Below are positions 15,240-24,136 of a stretch of DNA of 64,000 nucleotides, one piece after another (position 1 is the stretch's first letter; the number at the start of each line of letters is the position of its first letter). The position numbers and the translations under genes are program-made. Source of the stretch: Sulfitobacter sp. JL08 (GTDB lineage: Bacteria > Pseudomonadota > Alphaproteobacteria > Rhodobacterales > Rhodobacteraceae); NCBI RefSeq assembly GCF_003352045.1, contig NZ_CP025815.1:4092001-4156000 (forward strand), given 5' to 3'. The notes under the pieces are model-generated. The model was not told the DNA's origin, did no database searches, and saw only the letters and a program-made list of their open reading frames with translations.

Positions 15240-16920
15240 GTGCAAACTCCATAGTTCCAGCGTTCTGCCCCAAAACAAGGACAAGGGTTTTGTCATTCCA
15301 TTGGAATCCGGTTGTTTCTTGCAGCGCCTTCAGAAATTTGTCTTCCAACGAGTCGGGCTCACAAAGCGCCTTGGTCGACACTTTGGTCACCATCGACAAT
15401 GCGTCGTCCTTTTGATCGTATTTGCCCAAAACACGGTTGCAATCTGCCTTTACGGCCAGATCACCGCCGTCCTGAAAGAAGATCGCGTAGCGTTGCGGAT
15501 CCTCGACTGTCGTGGTGTGTCCACTGGCATCCGTCGCCGAAGCCCAGACCCACCGGGTTCCCGTCAAAGACTGGGCAGCATCGGCGCGCTTTTCCAGAGC
15601 CCCAGATTCGGCAAGGGCCCCAAACACAAGGCTAGAACCCAGAGCTGCGAGGTTGCGCGCCGAATTCGTCCAGATTACCAGCGATATATCCTGATCACGA
15701 AACAGGCCAATGTCGGATTCATAGCCCAAGGTCTGGCCACCATGCCCCCAGAAGCCGCCGGGCTTTTCGCCGATCCCGATGCCATATGTCATGAAACCGC
15801 CATCGGTCGGGACACCTTCCAACATTGCCGAAAGCGTCGCCGGATCGTTAAAGAGCCTACCCGCCATCAGGCCGCGTATGAACAGGTCCATGTCCTGAGC
15901 CGTCGATATGACACCACCTGCGGCCCAGGCCTGTGACATGTTCCAGTCGGTCGTATCCAAGTCGAAAGGCGGCTGATAGTAAGAGCGGGGCAAGTTGAAT
16001 TCTGGCTGCGGCACCCCGTTCCAAAGAAAGCTGTTCTGCATCCCCAGCGGTTCGAATATCCGGTCGCGAAACAGATCGCCCAAAGGCTTGCCGGTGATCT
16101 TTTCAAGGATCATGCCGATCAGAATGTAGCCGGTATTGCTATATGACCACTGGCCCTGCGCACCCGGTTCGAAATTCGGCGCCCCGTTGTCGATCACAAA
16201 GCGGATCAACTCTTCAGGTGTATAGCTTCTGGCCAGAAGATCCTGATCGGACAGCGCACCCTCCATGATACCCGGCACACCGTTCGGGGCGTTGTCGGTA
16301 TAGCTGAAGATGCCCGAGGTGTGATTGGACAGTTGCCGGATCGTAATCATGTCGCCGAAAGGAAGTGCGGCGGCGACCTCTGGCAAATGCACGGCAAGAA
16401 GATCGTCAAGCGAAAGTTCACCTTCCTCGACAAGCTGCATCAGAATGGTCGCTGTTATCATCTTCGAATTGCTGCCGATCTGAAACGGCCGGCCACAGTC
16501 CAAAGGTGCATTCGTCGCGATATCTGCCGTGCCGGCGGAACGGTGGTAAGTCCAGTCTGGCGACCGGACGAACAATTCAGAGCCTGGCGCAAATCCCACT
16601 ACTTCTGCTGATTCCGCGTCGCCGTCGATCACTGTCAGAAGGGTTGAATCGAGCTTGGCGGCAATTGCATCGGGAACTGCCTGATCTGTGACACAGGCGA
16701 TTGGTGTTACTTGATCTGCTGCAACCGGACCGGGCGAAATAGCCAGAGTAATAAGGCAGAACAAGGCGGCGAAAGCCTTCTGGAGGGGAAAGGACACGTA
16801 AAATGGCCCGAAGCCAGGAATGCCTTTGCGGGCCGATAGTCCGCTGAAAAGATCAAGACCTGACGGCATAGGTGGCTTACAACATGGCGTCTTAAGGCGA
16901 AGAGTACCCGGATATTTCAT
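15223..16920 (-). CDS. Beta-lactamase-family serine hydrolase with C-terminal META domain
   Basis: 565 residues. After a hydrophobic signal region (about residues 47-68) the class-C/PBP-like fold is shown by SNSK (Ser150, Lys153), YSN (Tyr260, Asn262) and WGHGG near residue 393. The last about 105 residues (GTRWVWASATD...) look like a META/HslJ domain, with CNRVLGKY and ALCEPDSLEDKFLKAL. The family includes esterases, D-aminopeptidases and penicillin-binding-like enzymes, so the substrate is not predictable. The META fusion is uncommon and may bind wall or outer-membrane ligands. The start chosen is ATG 16920; a shorter start nearer the hydrophobic segment cannot be excluded. Confidence 0.85.
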   Translation of the reverse strand: MKYPGTLRLKTPCCKPPMPSGLDLFSGLSARKGIPGFGPFYVSFPLQKAFAALFCLITLAISPGPVAADQVTPIACVTDQAVPDAIAAKLDSTLLTVIDGDAESAEVVGFAPGSELFVRSPDWTYHRSAGTADIATNAPLDCGRPFQIGSNSKMITATILMQLVEEGELSLDDLLAVHLPEVAAALPFGDMITIRQLSNHTSGIFSYTDNAPNGVPGIMEGALSDQDLLARSYTPEELIRFVIDNGAPNFEPGAQGQWSYSNTGYILIGMILEKITGKPLGDLFRDRIFEPLGMQNSFLWNGVPQPEFNLPRSYYQPPFDLDTTDWNMSQAWAAGGVISTAQDMDLFIRGLMAGRLFNDPATLSAMLEGVPTDGGFMTYGIGIGEKPGGFWGHGGQTLGYESDIGLFRDQDISLVIWTNSARNLAALGSSLVFGALAESGALEKRADAAQSLTGTRWVWASATDASGHTTTVEDPQRYAIFFQDGGDLAVKADCNRVLGKYDQKDDALSMVTKVSTKALCEPDSLEDKFLKALQETTGFQWNDKTLVLVLGQNAGTMEFAHDTTN

Positions 16921-17071
16921 GACAATGCCCTGCTCTTTCTGGTTGAAAAGTCACCCGCCGTACCTTCTGAAAACCCGCGCCAATCATCTACTGACCAACG
17001 CGGGTTCACGAGAAACGATATTCTACACGACGAGGTTGACGTGTTACTCTTTAAGACCGGTGGCATCACGA

Positions 17072-17359
17072 TCACTTTGTTTTGCCACCGTATACGCCGG
17101 CCGGTAAGACAGACGATTGGAACGCTTGTCGTGCCCAGCATCGTAGTCCTGGTCTTAGGCCACGCTCGAAGTCTGCCGTCTCGGCAGTGTCCGAATGTCT
17201 ATGGTTTTTCCGGTAGTAATTTTCGTTTTGCGTCAACGCTTCGAAGCCTAGAACCGCCTGAACGCCGACCACGGTTTCCTCGTCCTTTTCTGCCTTCGCG
17301 AGCAATGGTCCGGTCGCCACCACGAGAGCCGCAACTGCTGAAACGGAAGTCTTTCTCAT
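17072..17359 (-). CDS. Possible small secreted protein, uncertain
   Basis: 95 codons beginning MRKTSVSAVAALVVATGPLLAKAE, which is a convincing signal peptide; a GGAG and an AGGG lie upstream but at long spacing. The mature part has no domain that I recognise, and its second half (after FERGLRPG) is compositionally unlike a natural secreted protein, so the frame may be shifted or the gene decayed. Bases 16921-17071 and 17360-17596 around it hold nothing that I can support. Confidence 0.3.
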   Translation of the reverse strand: MRKTSVSAVAALVVATGPLLAKAEKDEETVVGVQAVLGFEALTQNENYYRKNHRHSDTAETADFERGLRPGLRCWARQAFQSSVLPAGVYGGKTK

Positions 17360-17596
17360 GATGTTGCAACCCTAATCTCCACGAGTTTCAGGCGGACACA
17401 TCCTAAAGCAGTTTCCAACAATCGAGTTACCTTCGACAAATTATCGTTTCATATGAGATATGTGTATCGCCACCGGATTCGTCTGGCTATCCGGATTGCG
17501 AAGCCGTCATCCATTAACCGAAGCAGCAATCATTAATTTTCGGAAACGTCTTACTGAACGCCGATCTGCTTCGGACTCTGTGGCGTATCAGTGTGA

Positions 17597-18535
17597 CTAG
17601 GGCACCAGATCAAGCCGTTTCAAGGCGGAGGAACCACTGCCGACCTGCGTTGGCAATTTAGTCCAGTCAATCGGGAAAGAGAACGCGTCACCCGTATAAG
17701 CGGTAATGTCAATTTCACCCTGTGCGGAAATTTCCAGAACCGTGATCGCATGTGCGCTTCGGGTGCTTGTGCCAAGCAATCGGCGCGGCCCACCTCCCAG
17801 ACAAGCCTGACTGACAAAGACCGTTTCATCCTTCCAACCAGGATAAAACGCATGATGATGACCCGACAAGTGCAGATCAAGATCAATGGACCGGAAGATA
17901 TCCTGGAGCCCCGTGTCACCAATGATTTCTGTTTCCCGCCCGATGGCGAAGGGCCAAAGCGGCAAATGACTGAAAGCGATCAGCGTCTCATCGCGCGCCG
18001 CAAGAGCGCGCAACCGCTTGGATTGCCCGCCTTGCAGTGGCCCGATGACAGTGGCATCCAAAGATACGAATGTGACATTTTTCATCCGGAATGCGTAGAA
18101 AAACGGATAGTCGGCGTCATCAATGTAATCGACCGCCGGTTTCCTTGCGCGCCATTGTTCGGCAAAGATCCGGCGTTCCCCTTCAAAGCCACCATAGGCA
18201 GAGGCGTCATGGTTACCGGGTGTGACCAACAGGGGGATGCCGGCACTGCGCAGCGGGTCGGTGACCCCGGCATGAAACGCCTGCCACATCGCCTTCACCT
18301 GTGTTTCACTTAGAATCGGTCGGCGCTGTCCTGCCACCATGTCGCCCGTGGATATCACCAGATCCGGAGCCAACTTGATGATACGTTCGACCGCGGCGTT
18401 GACGCGCGGATTGTAGTCTGTCGATCCGTAAGAGCCATTAAGGTCGGAAATGACCGCAACCCGCAAAGACTGGGCAAAGGCCGACCCGGAAATGAACAGC
18501 AGTAAAATCGCGCTTAGAAGCGACTTAACTACCAT
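17597..18535 (-). CDS. Exported calcineurin-like metallophosphoesterase
   Basis: ATG 18535 is chosen because AAGGAAAT precedes it and a signal peptide follows directly (VVKSLLSAILLLFISGSAFAQ); a TTG/ATG start farther upstream would overlap the neighbour by 50 bases. The dimetal signature is present: a D-x-N variant of DxH (ISDLNG), GDMV, GNHD, then SHLPLWP and GHHH. The usual first-motif His is Asn here. Such enzymes hydrolyse phosphomono- or diesters. It overlaps the upstream gene by 11 bases and closes a five- or six-gene minus-strand cassette of envelope proteins. Confidence 0.85.
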   Translation of the reverse strand: MVVKSLLSAILLLFISGSAFAQSLRVAVISDLNGSYGSTDYNPRVNAAVERIIKLAPDLVISTGDMVAGQRRPILSETQVKAMWQAFHAGVTDPLRSAGIPLLVTPGNHDASAYGGFEGERRIFAEQWRARKPAVDYIDDADYPFFYAFRMKNVTFVSLDATVIGPLQGGQSKRLRALAARDETLIAFSHLPLWPFAIGRETEIIGDTGLQDIFRSIDLDLHLSGHHHAFYPGWKDETVFVSQACLGGGPRRLLGTSTRSAHAITVLEISAQGEIDITAYTGDAFSFPIDWTKLPTQVGSGSSALKRLDLVP

Positions 18536-19967
18536 CACAAGCGATTTCCTTTGCTTCAACACGTCCGGTTTCAAAAAACTCCTTGGGTTCGAGATCGAAG
18601 ATCAACCGCCCCTGTTCGCAGTTCCCGCGCAAGATTCCGGTGGCCAGTCCGGTATTCGTCACAACCTGAGCGACTTCACGCTCATTCAACCCAAATGACG
18701 TTGCCAACCATTGCGCGATTGGACCATAGCCCTGGAAATCCGAGTTCAACGCGATCAGCTTTCGATAGGTCGCCGCATTCAGGTGACGAAGCTTCTCAAG
18801 CATCTGTGTGCTCTTGGCAAAATTGGCATATTGCACGCGCCCGCCGGCATCATTGTCATTCAGATTGGTGCGCCTCAGCAGGATGGCATCCGCAGGTACC
18901 GATCCGTCGCCGGGTTCGTGGTGCTTTGCCTTCTTGTGCTTGAGCTTGCCACCTTCAAGCCAATAGTAGTAGGGCGTGAAATCGATATTTCCGACGCGGT
19001 CCTGCTGGCTGAAGATGAAATCCAAAAGGATGATTTCCGTAAGCTCTGTCATCCAGAAGACCATTTGTTGCGGCGTTACGGACGCACCCATATCCTTGGC
19101 GATCTGCCGGTCCTTTCGTCCCTCGCTCAGCCCATGTTCGATCGCTTCCACCAGCGCCTTATCCGAGCGCAGGGCAAGGAACGGCGGTGTTTTCTGGAAA
19201 TCCTCGTTCTGTCCCTTGCCCCATCCCGAGACGCGCGTCCCGTTGATCTCGGACCCGTAGCGGTGCCCCGGGCTGCTGGTCAGCACGCCGAATATCTGGC
19301 TGCGATCCGCTGTAAACAAGTCATCGGTCGGCTGATAGCTGCGGGGGTTTTCCTCGGCGGCAACCAACGCTGCCCACCCGGCATGGTTCATGCGTCCACC
19401 GTGTTTTCCCCCGGAAAGGGATAGACCCGAACGCGCGACATCGCCCAGATGTGCTTTGGCGTCAATCGACCGCCAGACCGTGACCGGCACCTTGACCGTC
19501 ATGTCGAAATAGCGCGAGAAATGGTAATACAGCAGCGGAGAGGGCGAAAACGTGCCGCTGGTCCCCTTGGCATTCATGGTCGGCTTGAACTTGGCCAGCG
19601 TATCCTTCGCCAGGCGGTCGGCGGACTTGCCCTCCTTGCAGGCATTGCGCTCGAACTCCACTCGGTTCCCGGCATAGGGTCCTTCGCTGATGTCGTGAAC
19701 CATCGTTCCCGGACTGGTACTCCAGGTCTTTGGGCACAAGGCGGTATCGGCGGCATAAAGATCAATCGCACAATAGGCCGCTTCCTGTTCGAGATCGTCG
19801 TTGTCATACACACCACCCGGAACAGGCGGAATCCGGACACAGCGCTCGGTAATGCCGTTCGGACTGCCAAAGGTTGTCTCGGTACCGCGAACGGCGTCTG
19901 ACGCAAGAACCGGAGCGGCAATCATGATAAGGGCCAAGGCAAGGCTAGGTTTCATCATCGCGTTCAT
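18525..19967 (-). CDS. Large secreted protein of unknown fold, possible kinase-like
   Basis: ATG 19967 overlaps the upstream stop as ATGA, so translation is coupled. About 480 residues with a signal peptide ending APVLAS. The mature protein has several Cys in the first 100 residues, a helical middle, and the segment LLDFIFSQQDRVGNIDFTPY followed about 45 residues later by LNDNDAGG. The DRxGN..D and DND pair recalls catalytic and metal loops of atypical (HipA/FAM20/PI3K-like) kinases, but the Asn is four rather than five residues after the Asp, so this is only a suggestion. It lies between a PTP-like protein and a metallophosphoesterase. No family can be named with certainty. Confidence 0.6.
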   Translation of the reverse strand: MNAMMKPSLALALIMIAAPVLASDAVRGTETTFGSPNGITERCVRIPPVPGGVYDNDDLEQEAAYCAIDLYAADTALCPKTWSTSPGTMVHDISEGPYAGNRVEFERNACKEGKSADRLAKDTLAKFKPTMNAKGTSGTFSPSPLLYYHFSRYFDMTVKVPVTVWRSIDAKAHLGDVARSGLSLSGGKHGGRMNHAGWAALVAAEENPRSYQPTDDLFTADRSQIFGVLTSSPGHRYGSEINGTRVSGWGKGQNEDFQKTPPFLALRSDKALVEAIEHGLSEGRKDRQIAKDMGASVTPQQMVFWMTELTEIILLDFIFSQQDRVGNIDFTPYYYWLEGGKLKHKKAKHHEPGDGSVPADAILLRRTNLNDNDAGGRVQYANFAKSTQMLEKLRHLNAATYRKLIALNSDFQGYGPIAQWLATSFGLNEREVAQVVTNTGLATGILRGNCEQGRLIFDLEPKEFFETGRVEAKEIACDGS

Positions 19968-20629
19968 TTCGGGCACACCGCTGCTTGCTGCGCGGCCGAG
20001 ATCGTTAGCGCCGGATCAAGTTTGAACTTGTCGAACTTGCTATTGATCCAGGCATCGCAGCCCCCAGAACAGGGCGCACCATTGCGGGCCTCGTTCCAAT
20101 AGGCCTTTGCCCGCGCCTCGGACCAGCCGCAGAATTGCACCAGCGCCATCGCCGAGAGCGCGCCAGAGGCATGTACGCCCCACATGCAATGCACCAGCAC
20201 CGGCCCGCCGCCCCCAGTGATCCGGTCATGAACAGACTTCATGACGGCGGATGGGCGGGAAGAGCGCGCCGACTGATAGTCGAGCGTGCCGGATCCGCAG
20301 GATGTCGTGCCGTAGTCCGTGTTCTTTCCAAAATCCGCATAGTAAGCCCCGGAAAAGCCCGCCTCGCACAGTTGGGTTCGCTGCGACGAAGACAGGCCGG
20401 TTCGGGATTTGTCGCCCCCTTTGAAACCCGCACGGTAAAGGACGCCGGTCAGGACCGGCCGCACAAAGGCCAGACCTTCAGCAGGCGTCGCACCCGACCG
20501 CGCGAGCATCTGCTTCTCGGAAGGCCCCCCCGATCTGGTCGTGAAATCCTCGGCCGCCGCCTGCATCCCCACCACGGCCATGAATATTGCAGCCACAAAG
20601 CGCGCCGCTATTTGAGTTGATTTCGTCAT
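19964..20629 (-). CDS. Secreted PTP-like (dual-specificity phosphatase fold) protein lacking the signature Arg
   Basis: ATG 20629 follows GGAGG with eight-base spacing. About 221 residues with a signal peptide (cleavage near QAAAE). The segment GPVLVHCMWGVHASGALSAMALVQF has the form of the cysteine-phosphatase loop HCxxGxxxSG, but the position of the phosphate-binding Arg (C+6) is Ala. Either it is an inactive phosphate-binding or sulfate-binding relative, or it uses a different chemistry. Extra cysteines (SCGSG, CSGGC) suggest disulfides in the periplasm. It overlaps the following gene by four bases. Confidence 0.6.
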   Translation of the reverse strand: MTKSTQIAARFVAAIFMAVVGMQAAAEDFTTRSGGPSEKQMLARSGATPAEGLAFVRPVLTGVLYRAGFKGGDKSRTGLSSSQRTQLCEAGFSGAYYADFGKNTDYGTTSCGSGTLDYQSARSSRPSAVMKSVHDRITGGGGPVLVHCMWGVHASGALSAMALVQFCGWSEARAKAYWNEARNGAPCSGGCDAWINSKFDKFKLDPALTISAAQQAAVCPK

Positions 20630-20683
20630 TGTTCGGTCCTCCATTCGAAGTATGAGAGGCGGCACCCGATGTGCGCGCCGGAT

Positions 20684-21583
20684 TCAGTCTATTCGATAGG
20701 TCAGTAGGCGAGAGTCCTTACCGTCATCGGTGACGATAAAGATGGTCTGCCCATCAGAGCTGAGCGCTACGCCTTCGGCATTCGAGACACGACGTGGATG
20801 CCCCCGGGCCTCATCCACTAGCACCCAGCCCTGTGCCTGCATCCTGTCGATATCAAAGAAAAATAACGCCTTTCCGGTATCGCTGGTTATCCAAAGTCCC
20901 CGCCGCCTTGCGTCCCAGGCGAGGCCCGAGACATCCAGATGATCGTCTTCCGCCTTGTCCGATGCAAAACCGGCAGATCCGGTCAACGCAATGACCTGCC
21001 GCACCTGCGCAAGATCCGGCGATAGTGCAATCAAAAGTCTCGGGCGCCGTTCCTTCAAGACGTAGACGATACCGGTCTCGGGATCGACGCTGATCCCCTC
21101 CAATCCGTCCTTCGTGTCATTGGCGGAAAAATGGGGCGCGAGACCGGATGCCCCGCTCATCGACAAAAGCGAATGACGGGTCAAATGGCCTGCATTTGAA
21201 AAAGCCAGCACTTCGTTCGTGTCTTCACGCACGGCAAGAATACGTCCGCCGCCGACATCAATGGCCACCCCTTCAAGGTCCATGTCAGCATCAAGGGACG
21301 ATCTCGGCTGAACATACCCCGCCTCATCTAGCTGAAAAAGCATTGCTGTATTGTCGCTTACAGCCCAGAACCCGCCGTCTAGAGCCAGACTGAGGCCCGA
21401 AACCTCGGTGAAGCCATGGCCGCGATCCGCAATCTTTTCAGAGCTTTCAAATCTTATCTGGATGCTTTCAGAGGATCCGAACGCAGAAAAACCGAACAAA
21501 ATCGCGCTGAGAATTGCTGCGACCTTCACCGCAGTCCGCGTTCTGCGCGTCCAAAGCACGGTCACGGCCCCCCCTATATTCAT
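20684..21583 (-). CDS. Exported beta-propeller, SdiA-regulated / phytase-like esterase family
   Basis: ATG 21583 overlaps the preceding stop (TGATG). An N-terminal hydrophobic segment (VAAILSAILFGFSAFG) is followed by repeated propeller blades: GFTEVSGLSLALDGGFWAVSD, MDLEGVAIDVGGGRILAV, DGLEGISVDPETGIVYVL, LDVSGLAWDARRRGLWI, SNAEGVALSSDGQTIFIV. The E/SG(L/V/I)A..D blade pattern is that of the SdiA-regulated/phytase-like esterase families; catalysis cannot be predicted. It is a member of the tightly packed minus-strand cassette. Confidence 0.75.
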   Translation of the reverse strand: MNIGGAVTVLWTRRTRTAVKVAAILSAILFGFSAFGSSESIQIRFESSEKIADRGHGFTEVSGLSLALDGGFWAVSDNTAMLFQLDEAGYVQPRSSLDADMDLEGVAIDVGGGRILAVREDTNEVLAFSNAGHLTRHSLLSMSGASGLAPHFSANDTKDGLEGISVDPETGIVYVLKERRPRLLIALSPDLAQVRQVIALTGSAGFASDKAEDDHLDVSGLAWDARRRGLWITSDTGKALFFFDIDRMQAQGWVLVDEARGHPRRVSNAEGVALSSDGQTIFIVTDDGKDSRLLTYRID

Positions 21584-22362
21584 CAATCCACATGCCAATC
21601 GGAAATTCCCGTGTCGCCTTGTTTCACCAGTTCCGCCATCTCTCGTTCAAGTGTGGAGCGTCGTTGCCCGCGCGGACCAGACACGACATAGCTTACAATC
21701 GGTTTGAACTTGCTCTTGCTCATCGACACGGACTTGAACCCGCGTTCCGCAAGAAGTTCGCGCAGTGCTAGCATTGCATCGGGGCCGACCTGCTCTTCGG
21801 AGAACTTAACCTCAAGCTCGAAATTGACCGGGCCGCCAAATGCATAGATCACAATCCACGCGCTGGCCGATGTGATCAGGGCAACGACGGGCAGATCAAG
21901 CCCGACACAAAGCCCGATCAGTGTAACGAGAATGAGGCGCATCGTATCGGCCGCGCCGCCGTCGGACTTGAAGCGCAGCAAACCGCCAAGACCAAACAGC
22001 ACAAAGCCGATCAGATAACCGTGATGCATAATCAGGAAACCTACGACCATACCGATAAGGCCATAGACGAATAGATCGCGCGGAGCATCGAAATCCGCCT
22101 TGACCCGGCGCGAGGCGAGATGAACGGGATGATAGGCGATTATGGCGGCCATCGCGGTCGTTTCGATCAGCGCCAATGCGAATTGCCAGAGCTCTTCAGG
22201 ATTGAAAATCTGATTCCACCCTCGCCCGCGGACATCGATTTCCTGAAGCGCGCCCCCCGCTTCTCCAATGATCTGCGCATGAGCGGCACCTGTCGCGACA
22301 CAAAGGCACGAAATGACGAGAGCTGCTAGTAATCCTTTGTAAACAGTGGGATGCGTGATCAA
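21583..22362 (-). CDS. Multi-pass membrane protein, DUF4956/MgtC-like
   Basis: TTG 22362 is preferred: AAGGA lies eight bases upstream and a signal-like segment follows (VYKGLLAALVISCLCVATGAAHA). An ATG at 22497, coupled to the upstream stop as ATGA, is the main alternative. After the first segment there are about five more hydrophobic helices, with GGLLRFKSDGGAADTMRLILVTLIGLCVGL resembling the RFR..IKD..D...F..L..GL.CG signature of DUF4956/MgtC-type proteins, then a soluble C-terminal alpha/beta domain (about 90 residues). DUF4956 genes often accompany CotH-like kinases and polyphosphate-polymerase-like genes elsewhere, which is of interest given the neighbours here. Confidence 0.6.
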   Translation of the reverse strand: MITHPTVYKGLLAALVISCLCVATGAAHAQIIGEAGGALQEIDVRGRGWNQIFNPEELWQFALALIETTAMAAIIAYHPVHLASRRVKADFDAPRDLFVYGLIGMVVGFLIMHHGYLIGFVLFGLGGLLRFKSDGGAADTMRLILVTLIGLCVGLDLPVVALITSASAWIVIYAFGGPVNFELEVKFSEEQVGPDAMLALRELLAERGFKSVSMSKSKFKPIVSYVVSGPRGQRRSTLEREMAELVKQGDTGISDWHVD

Positions 22363-22493
22363 TCTTTTGTATTCCTTCTTATCATGCCTCACGCTGGTTG
22401 GCCCTTCTGGCAGCGATATTCTAGCAAAACGTAGCGCCTCATCGGGTGTTGTGGAACCCCTCTTGCGGCAAGGGACGGCCCACGGCCACATCA

Positions 22494-23225
22494 TCATGAT
22501 GCTATCTTCATCGTCGTCCAAACCAGAGCCAACAGTATGGGCTGATGCAGCAAGTAGATGGCCAGACTATTCCGGCCGAGCCAAGAAACGGCATAAACGG
22601 GAAACCATTGCGGCCACGCGGGTTCCAACCGCCGCAAATGAATGGTCCGGGCAAAAGCAATGCCGAAGAGGAACGAGGCGAACCATGGCACCAGCGGAAT
22701 GAAATCCAACGAAGCACGCACCTGTGCCCCCAAACCGGTCCACGCCAACCAGGGGGCGGTGAACACATCCCGCCCTACACTTGCATCTGCAATCAGGACC
22801 AATACCGCTGCAACAGCGGATACCCAGGCAGGCAAGAAAAGGAACGGAACACCCAAAAGGCTCGCGGCAGCAATCGCGTGTAAAATGCCAAAATAGATGA
22901 ACCGCGATGGTATAGCGGCGTAAGTCACCAGAGAAATCAAGCACGCGGCACCTGCAATAAGAAGGAACCGCCGAAACCATGCTCTGCTGCGGAAACCATG
23001 CTCATTGGCCAGAACAAGGCTAATGCCAGATAAGAACAGAAAGCTCGCGGCGATGCCGCGCGCGTAAAGCGCCCAACCCCCAGTCAGGGTGGTTCCAGAC
23101 GCGATCAATCCGAAAAGCTCTAAATCTCTTGCAAAGTGGAACACGACCATCTGCGACAGCGCGATTGCGCGGGCAAGGTCAAGAAGACATAACCTTCCGC
23201 TGTCGCGTCCATCGGCAAAGCACAT
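22494..23225 (-). CDS. DUF1624-type membrane acetyltransferase
   Basis: ATG 23225 places the start about a dozen residues before the conserved CLLDLARAIALSQMVVFHFARDLELFGL. This is the hallmark of DUF1624/heparan-alpha-glucosaminide N-acetyltransferase-like proteins. A longer TTG start (23300) is possible. About seven hydrophobic helices follow, including FLFLSGISLVLA and SLAIYLLHQPILLALVW. Family members are thought to transfer acetyl groups across the membrane to sugars; the substrate is unknown. It is the first gene of the 17.6-23.2 kb cassette. Confidence 0.75.
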   Translation of the reverse strand: MCFADGRDSGRLCLLDLARAIALSQMVVFHFARDLELFGLIASGTTLTGGWALYARGIAASFLFLSGISLVLANEHGFRSRAWFRRFLLIAGAACLISLVTYAAIPSRFIYFGILHAIAAASLLGVPFLFLPAWVSAVAAVLVLIADASVGRDVFTAPWLAWTGLGAQVRASLDFIPLVPWFASFLFGIAFARTIHLRRLEPAWPQWFPVYAVSWLGRNSLAIYLLHQPILLALVWTTMKIAS

Positions 23226-23481
23226 CTCAGTACGCGCGGAGGACTGGCCAGAGATCAAGACGCGGACACCTCTTGAAGTTTTCCCACGACGCTTCCGCAA
23301 TCGACCATAACACTTATGACCTTGTCCAAGTCACGGGGGCTCGAAACACTGGAAGGATCAGCCGCCGAGACCATCAAAAATCCTGTACGGCCTGAACAGT
23401 CGAAAAGAACCCCGGCGACATACCATCCTGCATCCACCGCTTTCAGCCGATCGGGCGGAAAGCGGTGGCTTCATTTGCAGT

Positions 23482-23784
23482 TTACAGAGTTCCTTCATTC
23501 GTCAGAGACGAGATGTCTGCCGTCGTTCCATCGCTGTAGCCGATGCAACGCCAAGGCGCCCTGTCGGGGCCAACGCCGACAATCACTTCTGTACCCGCTT
23601 GCGAGAAGCTGGAAGACAAAAGAGCCACCTCAGGGTTGTTCGTGACCTGAGTAACATCGCGGAGACAGCCTTGTTCGGCCAGACTTGGCGTGGCTGACTG
23701 CGAACCGCTTCCGGAATCTTCGACGCAAGCAACCAGCCCGGTCAGTGCCAGTCCGGCAAGTATCGGCTTTAATGATGTTTTCAT
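23482..23784 (-). CDS. Small lipoprotein with CVEDSGS head, unknown function
   Basis: ATG 23784 follows AGGAAAAA. 100 residues: signal peptide with lipobox LVAC, then VEDSGSGSQSATPS, then a short domain with CLRDVTQVTNN and APWRCIGYSDGTTADIS. The two Cys in the mature part could pair. The head matches the 12663 lipoprotein closely, although the bodies differ. It is transcribed alone between the acyltransferase and the AraC regulator. Confidence 0.7.
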   Translation of the reverse strand: MKTSLKPILAGLALTGLVACVEDSGSGSQSATPSLAEQGCLRDVTQVTNNPEVALLSSSFSQAGTEVIVGVGPDRAPWRCIGYSDGTTADISSLTNEGTL

Positions 23785-24136
23785 GTTCTTTTTCCTCATA
23801 AATAGTCCATTTTTCTCTGCCGTTCGAAAAGAAATGCGCGTTTGGCAAAAAGCTAGTGGGGCAGAATATTTACAGGCTAACCCGACTGCATTCAAAATGC
23901 CATGCATCGCGGCGTCAATCTATTTCAGGTAGTACAGCAGCTTGGGTTGCTTCGCTATTCATAGAAATAAAGTTGCCAGTATTTTTCCGTCTAAATGCAT
24001 CGGTATATCATGAAAAACAGGAAATCGGGATGGTCACACGCGCCACGGTTTACGCAGTCAGAACAGCCAGTTACAATTGTCGCGTCCCTGGAAAGACGGA
24101 GATCGGCAATCTCACTTTCTTGCACTGTCAGTTTTC

